Assembly (NCBI GenBank): GCA_964606015.1
Contig: CAZSEZ010000021.1
Span: 1-28,450 of the forward strand
From: Hyella sp964606015
Lineage (GTDB): Bacteria; Cyanobacteriota; Cyanobacteriia; Cyanobacteriales; Xenococcaceae
Direction of reading: 5' to 3'
Length of the DNA stretch: 28,450 nucleotides
Below are positions 15,194 to 22,485 of this stretch, in pieces; the stretch's first letter is position 1; each line of letters opens with the position of its first letter. The position numbers and the translations under genes are program-made. The notes beneath the pieces were generated by a model. It worked only from the letters and a program-made list of their open reading frames with translations. It was not told where the DNA came from and made no database searches.

Positions 15194-16284
15194 TTGATTG
15201 TTTGATAGATAGCTAAGGTTTGGTTGTACATTTGCTCAAAACTAAATTCCGCTTGGTATTTCTGATGACCAGCTTGGCCCATTTGCTGTCTTAGTAGAGG
15301 GTTTTTGCTTAATTGCTGCAATCTATCTGCTAAGGTTTCGGAATCTTGGCGAGGAATTAGATAGCCAGTTTCGCCATCGATGATGGTTTCATTGACTCCG
15401 CCGACATCGGACGCTACTACAGGTAAGCCCGCACGCATCCCTTCCAAAATCGCCAGGGGTAGACCCTCCCAATGGGAGATCAAAGCAAAAATGTCTGCTT
15501 GTTTCAGGATTTCTGAGATGTCATTACGGAAGCCGAGTAATTTCACCCTCGAAGTTAGGCCAAGCTCTGCCAGCCAAGTTTGCATCTGATGGTTTCCTAG
15601 GTCGCTGCCCACCAGGATTAGTTCTACTTCGTCCAACTTTTGCAAGGCTTTGAGTAAGGTGTGGTGATCCTTCTGGGGCGCAAAGCGAGCCACCATGACG
15701 ACCTTGACCGATTTGCATGGCGAAGGCGCAGAGTTCTCTGCTTGGGATGGTTCGATATCGTTAATCCCGTTGTGGATGGTAATTAGGCGATCGCTAGAAA
15801 TGCCAACGTCAACAGCTATCTGCCGATCATGCTCAGAGACACAAATTATCTTGCTCGCTAAACAAGCACTAATTTTTTCGATGGTGCGATAGATGCTTCT
15901 TTTGGGTTCGGGAATACCTTCGGTGAAAGACCAACCGTGAGCTGTAAAGGTGCAGGGGATATTTAAAATTCGGCTGGCAACTCTTCCCAAAACTCCTGTT
16001 TTGCTGGAATGTAACGATAGCAAATCTGGTTGGAAAACTCGCGCGGTCTTAAGGATGAAGTTGAGGCTACGCAAATCCTGAAATGGCTTGATAGGGGCAA
16101 CCAGAGTCTCGCAACAGACGGACTTGATGCCAACGGAGCTTAGTACTTGGTTGAAGGGGCCTTTTTTCCCAGTTAACACTAGGACTTCGTGAGCTTCTTT
16201 TTGGAGCGCAACAGCCATATCTCTGACATGAATTTGCGCACCTCCGACGGTATCAGCCCTAGTGATCACAAATAATATTTTCAC
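15190..16284 (-). CDS. Glycosyltransferase family 4 (GT-B fold)
   Basis: The protein has 364 residues. The N-terminal half has the GT4 acceptor-side signature ITRADTVGGAQIHVRDMA (7-24), with a glycine loop. The C-terminal half has VVMVARFAPQKDHHTLLKAL (195-214) and the nucleotide-sugar-binding E-x7-E motif HWEGLPLAILEGM (Glu273, Glu281), followed by GLPVVASDVGGVNE. It transfers a sugar from an NDP donor, probably to a polysaccharide or lipid-linked intermediate at the cytoplasmic face. Acceptor and sugar are unknown. Translation starts at a GTG (16284) without a clear shine-dalgarno. A nested inverted repeat (16284-16342) covers the start. It stands alone, and its stop overlaps that of cbiO. 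Confidence 0.9.
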   Translation of the reverse strand: MKILFVITRADTVGGAQIHVRDMAVALQKEAHEVLVLTGKKGPFNQVLSSVGIKSVCCETLVAPIKPFQDLRSLNFILKTARVFQPDLLSLHSSKTGVLGRVASRILNIPCTFTAHGWSFTEGIPEPKRSIYRTIEKISACLASKIICVSEHDRQIAVDVGISSDRLITIHNGINDIEPSQAENSAPSPCKSVKVVMVARFAPQKDHHTLLKALQKLDEVELILVGSDLGNHQMQTWLAELGLTSRVKLLGFRNDISEILKQADIFALISHWEGLPLAILEGMRAGLPVVASDVGGVNETIIDGETGYLIPRQDSETLADRLQQLSKNPLLRQQMGQAGHQKYQAEFSFEQMYNQTLAIYQTIN

Positions 16285-16342
16285 TAGCTTATGTATGTAC
16301 TAAAAAGTTTGGAGAGTTAAGTATTTTCACTTAACAAGCTAG
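16284..16342. repeat. Nested inverted repeats over the start of the GT4 gene
   Basis: CTAGCTT (16284-16290) pairs with AAGCTAG (16336-16342), and inside it GTTAAGT (16316-16322) pairs perfectly with ACTTAAC (16329-16335), which directly adjoins the outer right arm. The outer left arm begins at the GTG start codon. It may fold in the leader mRNA or bind a regulator. Confidence 0.45.
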
Positions 16343-16611
16343 CGTGAATTCATCTGGGGAATTCTGAAAATCGGCTTAAGAATAAGTAAACAATCTATCG
16401 ATTGTGCGTCTAAAGTGTGTCACTGAACTGACCCGATATTTGTTCCGAAATCCCAGTAGGTTTGTAGTATTAGGGTATGTCTGATTTTAGTTGTGTTATC
16501 TGATGCTATGGCAGAACCGCAATACGGTATTACAGTTCAAAAAACTATTATTGCTGTCGATCACTTAGCCTTATCTTCTTAACCACCACTCACATTAGAT
16601 TAATTGAGTTT
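16343..16611. other. Intergenic, no supported gene
   Basis: Only a 24-codon open frame beginning ATG at 16508 (MAEPQYGITVQKTII) is visible. It has no recognisable family and no good ribosome-binding site. I see no terminator or promoter that I would defend. Confidence 0.4.
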
Positions 16612-17122
16612 ATGCTTAAACATAGGATGCCGATGGAAAAGTTAGATCCTAGATTGAGTTATGAGGAAGAATCTCGACAAGCCAGAAATGCTGAAGAAGC
16701 TCTATTAGTTGTCTTGCATTGTTGCAGTAATTTTAATTAAGAGAAAAACTGGTATTCAGTGGCAATCTCAATTTACTATCAACAGATAGCTGGCTCGCTT
16801 ACAGAACTCTATAGAAGAGGAGCGAATGAATCCAAGTATTATCTCTGAATATCTACGATAGCTTAATTTTACAGGTACATACCTTGGAAAAATAGTTTTC
16901 AAAATAGTAATTCTTGAAGGAGCAAATCTTATTAGGGCAGATCTAAGTAAGGCAAATCTTCTTGGGGCAATTCTCAGAGGAGGATACCTTGAAGATGCGG
17001 ATCTTTTAGAAACAAATCTTGAAGAGATAAATCTTAGAGGAGCGAATCTCGAATGGACATATCTCGATAAGGCAATTCTTGATAGGAAAAATCTTAAGCA
17101 CATTAAGGCTTTTAGGTATTAA
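16612..17122 (+). pseudogene. Broken pentapeptide-repeat protein gene
   Basis: The clear part is 16826-17122: after an AGGAG and ATG (16826) the frame reads MNPSIISEYLR, meets a TAG at 16859, and continues as FTGTYLGKIV and then about twelve pentapeptide repeats of A(D/N)LxX type (GANLIRADLSKANLLGAIL; ADLLETNLEEINLRGANL), ending at TAA 17120. No alternative start lies after the TAG. Upstream, 16612-16740 encodes MLKHRMPMEKLDPRLSYEEE and then SRQARNAEEALLVVLHCC in another frame. The text between (KTGIQWQSQFTINR) is in the repeat frame, so the original gene may have begun at 16612 and lost its frame near 16740. Pentapeptide-repeat proteins form right-handed beta helices and are abundant in cyanobacteria, mostly with unknown function. 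Confidence 0.68.
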
Positions 17123-17221
17123 ACCTCCAAAACCTTGATTATCGCTGGTCCATACCAAACCAAAATCGCAATCCCAGAGCATACTGCTATAATTCTTTGT
17201 GCCCATCGGAGAACAACAATC

Positions 17222-18304
17222 ATGAATAGTCCATCAGCATCCAACTCTTCAGATCGACTTTCAGACGCGGAAATTCAAGCCAAAATGAAATCCCTACTCC
17301 ATAAAGAAGGTAGCTGGGTTGACTGGGGCAAAACCTGCCAAGAACTGCAAAAAGCAGGTTGTAATCCTGCGGACATCTTTGAAGCATCAGGCTTTCAAGC
17401 CAGCCAACAAAATATCGTGATCGTCGCTGCGCAAGTTTATGACAGCATTACCAAAGCAGGAGCAGATGATGATGTCTTAACGTATTACAAAGGCCCTCGC
17501 ACAGATGTCTTGTATGAGTTTCGCTTGCTCAACCAACAACAAAGAGCAGACGCAGCCCAACTAGCCTATGAGAAAAAACTCGATGTTGATGGAGCGCATG
17601 AAGTTACTCGTGTGGTCCGAGATGTGTGCAGAATCTCTCAACTTCCAGAAGGTTTTACTCGCAACCCTGGGGATATGGTGGCCTACACCTGCTGGAAACA
17701 CGCTCGCCAACGTAAGGACCTGCAAGAGCGATCGCGTCTAATTGCTAAAGGCTTAAAATTTGCTCACAGTGACTCTGCTAGATCGGCAATTGAAAAACTT
17801 CTCAGCGACTTTACTGTAGTTGCGACCCATACTGCCCCTTTGTTGCCTATTTATCGTCTCGATACCGACGAAGAAATTATTCGTATTTTGCCTTTGGCAG
17901 GAAAATATCCCGTTACCAGTCAAGAAATTGCAGCAGTTAATAAAGTTGAAATTGAAGAACCTTTCCGTAGCGTGACCCTAGAGCAAGGCGGTAGTTATGT
18001 CCCCGTGCCTGGTTGGCAATCTGTACTCAAGGCGGAAGATCCTGTAAGTTATATCTGCACTAGCGATCGCTTACCTAAGTCCCTTTCTGGCAATGTCGAG
18101 GAAGTATTGGTAATCGTAGATCGTGCTGCTGTTACTTGGGATGTCAATAGTTATTTCTTGTTGGATACTGCTGATAGTATCGAGCTGCGGTGGTCGGAAA
18201 ATGCTCCTCAAGACAAAATTATTGGTCGGTTGGTAGTAGTTGTCAGACCCAAGAAAATCCTTGATGAAGGCAACATCACCCAGCCTTGGCAAATGGATGA
18301 TTAA
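17222..18304 (+). CDS. raf1: Rubisco accumulation factor 1 (Raf1)
   Basis: This 360-residue soluble chaperone has the cyanobacterial Raf1 length. The N-terminal helical domain contains GSWVDWGKTCQELQKAG (30-46) and DIFEASGFQ (51-59) followed by QNIVIVAAQVYDSI, the features by which I recognise the family. The C-terminal beta domain (about 215-345) contains LPLAGKYPVT and WDVNSYFLLDTADSIELRW. Raf1 acts after chaperonin folding: it grips RbcL dimers and helps assemble the RbcL8 core before RbcS joins. The ATG at 17222 is preferred. An in-frame start at 17135 would add 29 residues not seen in the family. rbcLXS is not in the window. The gene stands 24 bases before the ABC permease gene and could be co-transcribed with it. 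Confidence 0.93.
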   Translation: MNSPSASNSSDRLSDAEIQAKMKSLLHKEGSWVDWGKTCQELQKAGCNPADIFEASGFQASQQNIVIVAAQVYDSITKAGADDDVLTYYKGPRTDVLYEFRLLNQQQRADAAQLAYEKKLDVDGAHEVTRVVRDVCRISQLPEGFTRNPGDMVAYTCWKHARQRKDLQERSRLIAKGLKFAHSDSARSAIEKLLSDFTVVATHTAPLLPIYRLDTDEEIIRILPLAGKYPVTSQEIAAVNKVEIEEPFRSVTLEQGGSYVPVPGWQSVLKAEDPVSYICTSDRLPKSLSGNVEEVLVIVDRAAVTWDVNSYFLLDTADSIELRWSENAPQDKIIGRLVVVVRPKKILDEGNITQPWQMDD

Positions 18305-18327
18305 AACTTGCCGACAAAATAATCATC

Positions 18328-19116
18328 ATGAATACGGCTTTTATTGTCCAGAAGGAGTTGCAACGGTGTTTTAGTTCTCCTTGGGTTTGGTTTGTCACAG
18401 GTATTTTCTGGTTAGTAACTGGGTTTTATGTGGCAGAAATTCTGTTGGGTTCTCAAGGAGTCGTCGCTCAATTAGCAATTGGAGAACAAGAGGGTTTGAC
18501 TCTTGGCTCTTTGGATATAGTTGCCATCCTACTCAATAGTTTGTTCGACTTTTTGGGGTCTTTGTGTTGGTGGATTATTGCCCTAATATCTCTAGAGCTT
18601 GATTGGCGAGGAGTCAAACAAACACGCAATTACTCACGATTACAAGCCGCTCTGACTCCTAGTTTGTTGGTGTGGGGTAAGTTGCTTGCTAGGGTAAGCT
18701 ATTTTATTTTTCTTTTGCTGCCTCTAGTGATTTACGAAATAATTATCTTTGGGGCTACCGAACCTAAAATTAGTCCTGTGGTTCCTCTGCTGGCTCATGG
18801 CAGTTTAATTCTTTTGGCAGCCGTAATTTTTAGTTGGCATTTAGCGATCGCAGCTTGGCTAAAAAACCGTTTTTACATGTTTATTGCCAGTTGTGGTTTG
18901 TTTACAGGCTTCTGGCTACTCGATCTATTTAGCAAGAGTGCTCAGGGGACTACTGCTACTTTGCTAGAGCATTTTTCTTTGTTTACTAGTTATCGATATC
19001 TGACTAGAGGTATTGTCCCTGTTGGTAATGTGGTGATGATGTTTAGCTATTTGCTATTAGCTATTTTTATTACCAGCCAAATAATCAAGCTATCTTCTCT
19101 ATCTCGCAATGAATGA
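18328..19116 (+). CDS. ABC-2-type transporter permease (GldF-like)
   Basis: The product is a 262-residue protein with about six transmembrane helices (near 18-40, 68-90, 120-141, 153-175, 182-200 and 233-252). It begins with a short amphipathic stretch (VQKELQRCFSSPWVW), as in ABC-2 permeases. The motif LEHFSLFTSYRYLTRGIV (213-230) resembles the end of the long loop of GldF-type and Cu-processing (NosY-type) permeases. No ATPase or GldG-like gene is adjacent, so the partner must be encoded elsewhere, as is common in cyanobacteria. The gene overlaps the MEKHLA gene by eight bases, so the two are probably co-translated. The substrate is unknown. Confidence 0.82.
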   Translation: MNTAFIVQKELQRCFSSPWVWFVTGIFWLVTGFYVAEILLGSQGVVAQLAIGEQEGLTLGSLDIVAILLNSLFDFLGSLCWWIIALISLELDWRGVKQTRNYSRLQAALTPSLLVWGKLLARVSYFIFLLLPLVIYEIIIFGATEPKISPVVPLLAHGSLILLAAVIFSWHLAIAAWLKNRFYMFIASCGLFTGFWLLDLFSKSAQGTTATLLEHFSLFTSYRYLTRGIVPVGNVVMMFSYLLLAIFITSQIIKLSSLSRNE

Positions 19117-19588
19117 TTCTCTCTGGTTGCAACCACAAATTATAAGTTGGACTCAGATTTTGCTAGATAACTTTGAGCAAGTTTTAGGCTACGAACTCAT
19201 ACCTCGCAAGGGTAATGAGATAAAGCAAGCCCAACAGCTTTTTCAAGCTGATTTTGTGGTGGTTTCTCATGGCATAGAAGCTGATCCAGTCCTTAACTAT
19301 GGCAATCAAACAGCTCTCGATTTGTGGGTTATGGATTGGCAAAGTTTTACTCAAACCCCTTCTCGTTTGACAGCCGAACCTGTTAATCGTGCCCAGAGAG
19401 CAGCCATGCTCGAACAAGCTCAGGTTAAAGGCTATATCGATGATTATTCGGGAGTTAGAATTGCTAGTAATGGACAAAGATTTGACATTAAGCAAGCAAT
19501 TATCTGGAATTTAAGCGATCTCCAGGGACAGAAGCTAGGGCAAGCCGCTACCTTTTGTCAGTGGAATTTTATCCCAGATGCAAATTAA
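19109..19588 (+). CDS. MEKHLA-domain protein
   Basis: This 159-residue soluble protein spans a single MEKHLA domain (PAS-related, PF08670). Landmarks are ADFVVVSHGIEADPVLNYGN (about 49-68), in which LNYGNQTALDLWVMDW is the PAS-like core, then LTAEPVNRAQRAAMLEQAQ, and GYIDDYSGVRIASNGQRFDI near 110-129. The domain also occurs at the end of plant class III HD-Zip factors, where it acts as a regulatory module; the bacterial function is not known and a ligand- or redox-sensing role is inference. The first eight bases overlap the permease gene, which implies translational coupling. It is convergent with surE, with only nine bases between them. Confidence 0.88.
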   Translation: MNDSLWLQPQIISWTQILLDNFEQVLGYELIPRKGNEIKQAQQLFQADFVVVSHGIEADPVLNYGNQTALDLWVMDWQSFTQTPSRLTAEPVNRAQRAAMLEQAQVKGYIDDYSGVRIASNGQRFDIKQAIIWNLSDLQGQKLGQAATFCQWNFIPDAN

Positions 19589-19597
19589 CAAGCCAGA

Positions 19598-20404
19598 CTA
19601 ACAATTGAGATCTAGTTGGTGGAGATATTTAGCCGTTACGGAATCGGTGAGATTGTACTGTAGAGGGGTAATTGTAATGTAGCGATCGCGAATTGCCTGC
19701 ACATCGGTCAGAATATGAGCGGGTAAATTAGGATCTTCTGGTTGAGGAATATCTTCAATGATCTCACCCACTAACCAGTAGTAGCTTTTGCCATGAGGAT
19801 CGAAGCGTTTTTCAAAATTTTCAATATAACGACGCAAACCTTGTCTAGTGACAATCACGCCTTTGATCTCGGAAGCTGCCACAGGAGGTACATTGACACT
19901 GAGTAAAGCAGGTTTGGGAAAAGATGCAAAGTCTAGTTGCTTAACTAATTTGACAGCAAAGTCTGCTGCCACTTGGAACTTGTGGTCGGTAAAGCTAGTC
20001 AGGCTAAAAGCAATACTGCTAATACCTTCGAGGGTACCTTCCATAGCTGCGGATACTGTCCCTGAGTAAAGCACATCGGTTCCCAAATTAGGGCCATGAT
20101 TGATGCCCGAAAGTACTAAATCGGGTTTTTGTTCCATCACAGCACTCAGCGCAAACTTGATACAATCAGCAGGAGTTCCAGAACAAGACCAAGCAACGAC
20201 CTCAGGATGAAATACTGACTCTACCTCTTGCGCCCTAATGGGATGGTGTAGAGTCAAACCATGCCCCGTAGCAGAACGTTCGCGGTCTGGACATACCACG
20301 GTGATCTGATGCCCTGCCTTGGCCAAAGTATTAGCTAAAGTACGTACCCCAAGGGCAAAAATGCCATCATCGTTGCTAATTAGGATGTTTAGTTTCTGGT
20401 TCAT
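19598..20404 (-). CDS. surE: 5'/3'-nucleotidase SurE
   Basis: This 268-residue enzyme removes phosphate from nucleoside 5'- and 3'-monophosphates using a divalent metal. The N-terminal metal motif is ILISNDDGIFALGVRTLA (Asp12, Asp13), and the next active-site loops are CPDRERSATGHGLTL (about 38-52), WSCSGTPADCIKFAL and LVLSGINHGPNLGTDVLYSG, with the conserved Asn of GINHGPN. YSGTVSAAMEG completes the core. Everything needed for catalysis is present. The length matches family members from cyanobacteria. It lies 28 bases downstream of the SLC13 gene in the same direction and may share its transcript. The ATG at 20404 is the natural start because strand 1 follows directly. Confidence 0.94.
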   Translation of the reverse strand: MNQKLNILISNDDGIFALGVRTLANTLAKAGHQITVVCPDRERSATGHGLTLHHPIRAQEVESVFHPEVVAWSCSGTPADCIKFALSAVMEQKPDLVLSGINHGPNLGTDVLYSGTVSAAMEGTLEGISSIAFSLTSFTDHKFQVAADFAVKLVKQLDFASFPKPALLSVNVPPVAASEIKGVIVTRQGLRRYIENFEKRFDPHGKSYYWLVGEIIEDIPQPEDPNLPAHILTDVQAIRDRYITITPLQYNLTDSVTAKYLHQLDLNC

Positions 20405-20432
20405 GCTGAATTGAATAATTGAAAAACTGGCT

Positions 20433-22229
20433 CTATAAACCGTAAAGCAAAATGATCAAAGCGGGGGTGATTACGGCCAGTAAGATGCTCAAAGGAGTAC
20501 CCAGGCGAATAAAATCCATGAAACGGTAGCCTCCAGGGCCATAAATCATGGTGTTGGTTTGATAGCCGATGGGAGTCATAAAGCTATTGGAAGCGGCAAA
20601 AGTAACCGCAAACATAACTGCGATCGGATTAATGCTTAGAGAGGTTGCTACCTGAACACTCAGGGGAATCATTAACAAAACTGCTGCATTATTCGACAAA
20701 ATAGAAGTCAACACCGAAGTAATGATGTAGAAGAGCAGCAAAATCCAGTAACCAGATAAATGATTGGTCACGGCCAAAAGTGGTTGGGCTAACAACTCTG
20801 TGGCTCCTGAGTTATCCATGGCCGTACTTAAAGGAATTAACCCTGCCAATAGAAAGATCACATCCCAACGAACGGAACCATAAATTTCTCCTGGTTTGAG
20901 ACAACCAGTAAGCACCATCAGTACAACACCCAAAAGGGAACTTACCATGATGGGGATTAGGTTAAATGCTGACACCAAAATCACCCCAATACAAATGCCA
21001 ACAGCGATTCTGGCTTTATCGAGACGGAGGTTTTCGACATCACGCTGTTCTAGTACTAACAATTCTCGTGAATTTTGCAGTCCGCGAAAACTTTGTTTGG
21101 GGCCTTGAACCAAAAGCAAATCGCCAAAACGTAAAGGAACTTTTCCCAGTCTTTCTCTAATCAGATCTTGTCCACGACGGATTGCCAAGACTGTGCCGTT
21201 GTAACGTTGTCGAAAGCGCAAATCTTTGAGGGTGGAGCCAATCAAGCGCGAATTGGACAAAATAAGGATTTCGCCAATTTTTTCTGCGCCAGTGTTTAGT
21301 TCAGCTTGGAGTCCTGCTTGGTTGAATTTGACATCGGGCAAAATTTCGATCGCTCTTTCATCTTTAATTTGTAAGAGAACTTCGCGACTCCCCCGCACAA
21401 TTAAGATGTCACCTCTACTAATCTTCTTATCCCCAATTGGCTGCGGGAAATGTACTCCTTCATGAATTACTTCTAAAATATCGATATCAAACTGACGTTG
21501 AATTCCACTTTCATTAATTGTTCTACCAACCAGGGTGGAATCAGGAGAAACTACAACCTCCGTAACGTAGTCATCGAGTTCATAGCTTTGGCCAATGGTG
21601 CCATTGCGAGGCTTTTTGCGGCTGGGAACCAATCTAGGAGTAAACACCGCCAAGTAAAGCAGTCCGATCAAAAAGATGACAATTCCTAGTAGCGTAAATT
21701 GAAATAGTTTGAATTCACCATAACCAGCTTGTGCTGATAAACCACTAGCTAAAATATTTGTGGAAGTTCCAATTAAAGTTAGAGTCCCACCCAAAATTGA
21801 AGCAAAAGATAGTGGCATCAAGAGCTTAGATACGGAAATACCTAATTTTTTGCACCAGTCTTCAATAATCGGAATAAAAATAGCAACTACGGCAGTGTTA
21901 TTAATTACAGCACTGATCGGACCAACAATTGCCCCCATAACGACTATTTGTTGGGTGACATTTTTTCCTCCATTAGCAATTAGCAGATCTCGTACTACTT
22001 GAATTGCCCCTGTACGAGTAACACCAGCAGAAAGAATAAACATTGCCATCACCGTAATGGTGGCGGTATTGCCAAATCCCGCAATTCCCTGTTCAGGAGT
22101 TACTAACCCCATCAACATGAGTACAATTGCTACGACAAATGCGATGAAGTCCGCAGGTAGCAACTCAAAAACAAAAGCTAGTAGAGCTAGCCCCAAAACG
22201 CTAAGAGTCAGAACAACGTCAATTGTCAT
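20433..22229 (-). CDS. SLC13-family permease with two TrkA-C domains
   Basis: This 598-residue transporter has N-terminal helices to about residue 200, a soluble insert with two TrkA-C (RCK-C) domains (about 220-290 and 320-395), and C-terminal helices 405-598. Characteristic motifs are the SLC13/DASS-type loop GGTLTLIGTSTNIL (147-160), the related hairpin NNTAVVAIFIP (110-120), and in the second half ILSNNAAVLLMIPL followed by ASNSFMTPIGYQTN. The family imports dicarboxylates, sulfate, phosphate or other anions with sodium; this TrkA-C-containing subtype is common in cyanobacteria and some members carry sulfate, but the substrate cannot be read. TrkA-C domains may sense a ligand. It is divergent from the hybrid kinase gene and is followed by surE. 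Confidence 0.92.
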   Translation of the reverse strand: MTIDVVLTLSVLGLALLAFVFELLPADFIAFVVAIVLMLMGLVTPEQGIAGFGNTATITVMAMFILSAGVTRTGAIQVVRDLLIANGGKNVTQQIVVMGAIVGPISAVINNTAVVAIFIPIIEDWCKKLGISVSKLLMPLSFASILGGTLTLIGTSTNILASGLSAQAGYGEFKLFQFTLLGIVIFLIGLLYLAVFTPRLVPSRKKPRNGTIGQSYELDDYVTEVVVSPDSTLVGRTINESGIQRQFDIDILEVIHEGVHFPQPIGDKKISRGDILIVRGSREVLLQIKDERAIEILPDVKFNQAGLQAELNTGAEKIGEILILSNSRLIGSTLKDLRFRQRYNGTVLAIRRGQDLIRERLGKVPLRFGDLLLVQGPKQSFRGLQNSRELLVLEQRDVENLRLDKARIAVGICIGVILVSAFNLIPIMVSSLLGVVLMVLTGCLKPGEIYGSVRWDVIFLLAGLIPLSTAMDNSGATELLAQPLLAVTNHLSGYWILLLFYIITSVLTSILSNNAAVLLMIPLSVQVATSLSINPIAVMFAVTFAASNSFMTPIGYQTNTMIYGPGGYRFMDFIRLGTPLSILLAVITPALIILLYGL

Positions 22230-22485
22230 AAAACTTAATGGATTTTATTAATAAAAGTATTCTTAAAGTTGATAAATACCTACGCAAGCATAGCCTATAC
22301 CTCAAGAAAGTAGGGAAATCACATAAGAATCTTCTCGCAGCTTAGAGTCTGACAATATTCAATTTTTAGTCGGTTCTATCCATATAAAGATATTCGCTTT
22401 TCTCAAATTATTCTTGTTTTGCAAATTTAGTTATTTGTTGAGGGAAATATAGGTAAGGCAAGAGTGGAACCAAACTACAGTTTAG
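22230..22485. promoter_or_regulatory. Divergent promoter region, SLC13 gene and hybrid kinase gene
   Basis: These 256 AT-rich bases separate the starts of two divergent genes, so both promoters should lie here. I do not see an unambiguous -35/-10 pair, operator palindrome or strong shine-dalgarno for either gene. Confidence 0.4.

Noticed and set aside
16768..17103. Minus-strand frame with repeated R-F/S-L-R pattern
   Set aside because: The periodic pattern is the reverse complement of the pentapeptide repeats on the plus strand; it is not an independent repeat protein.
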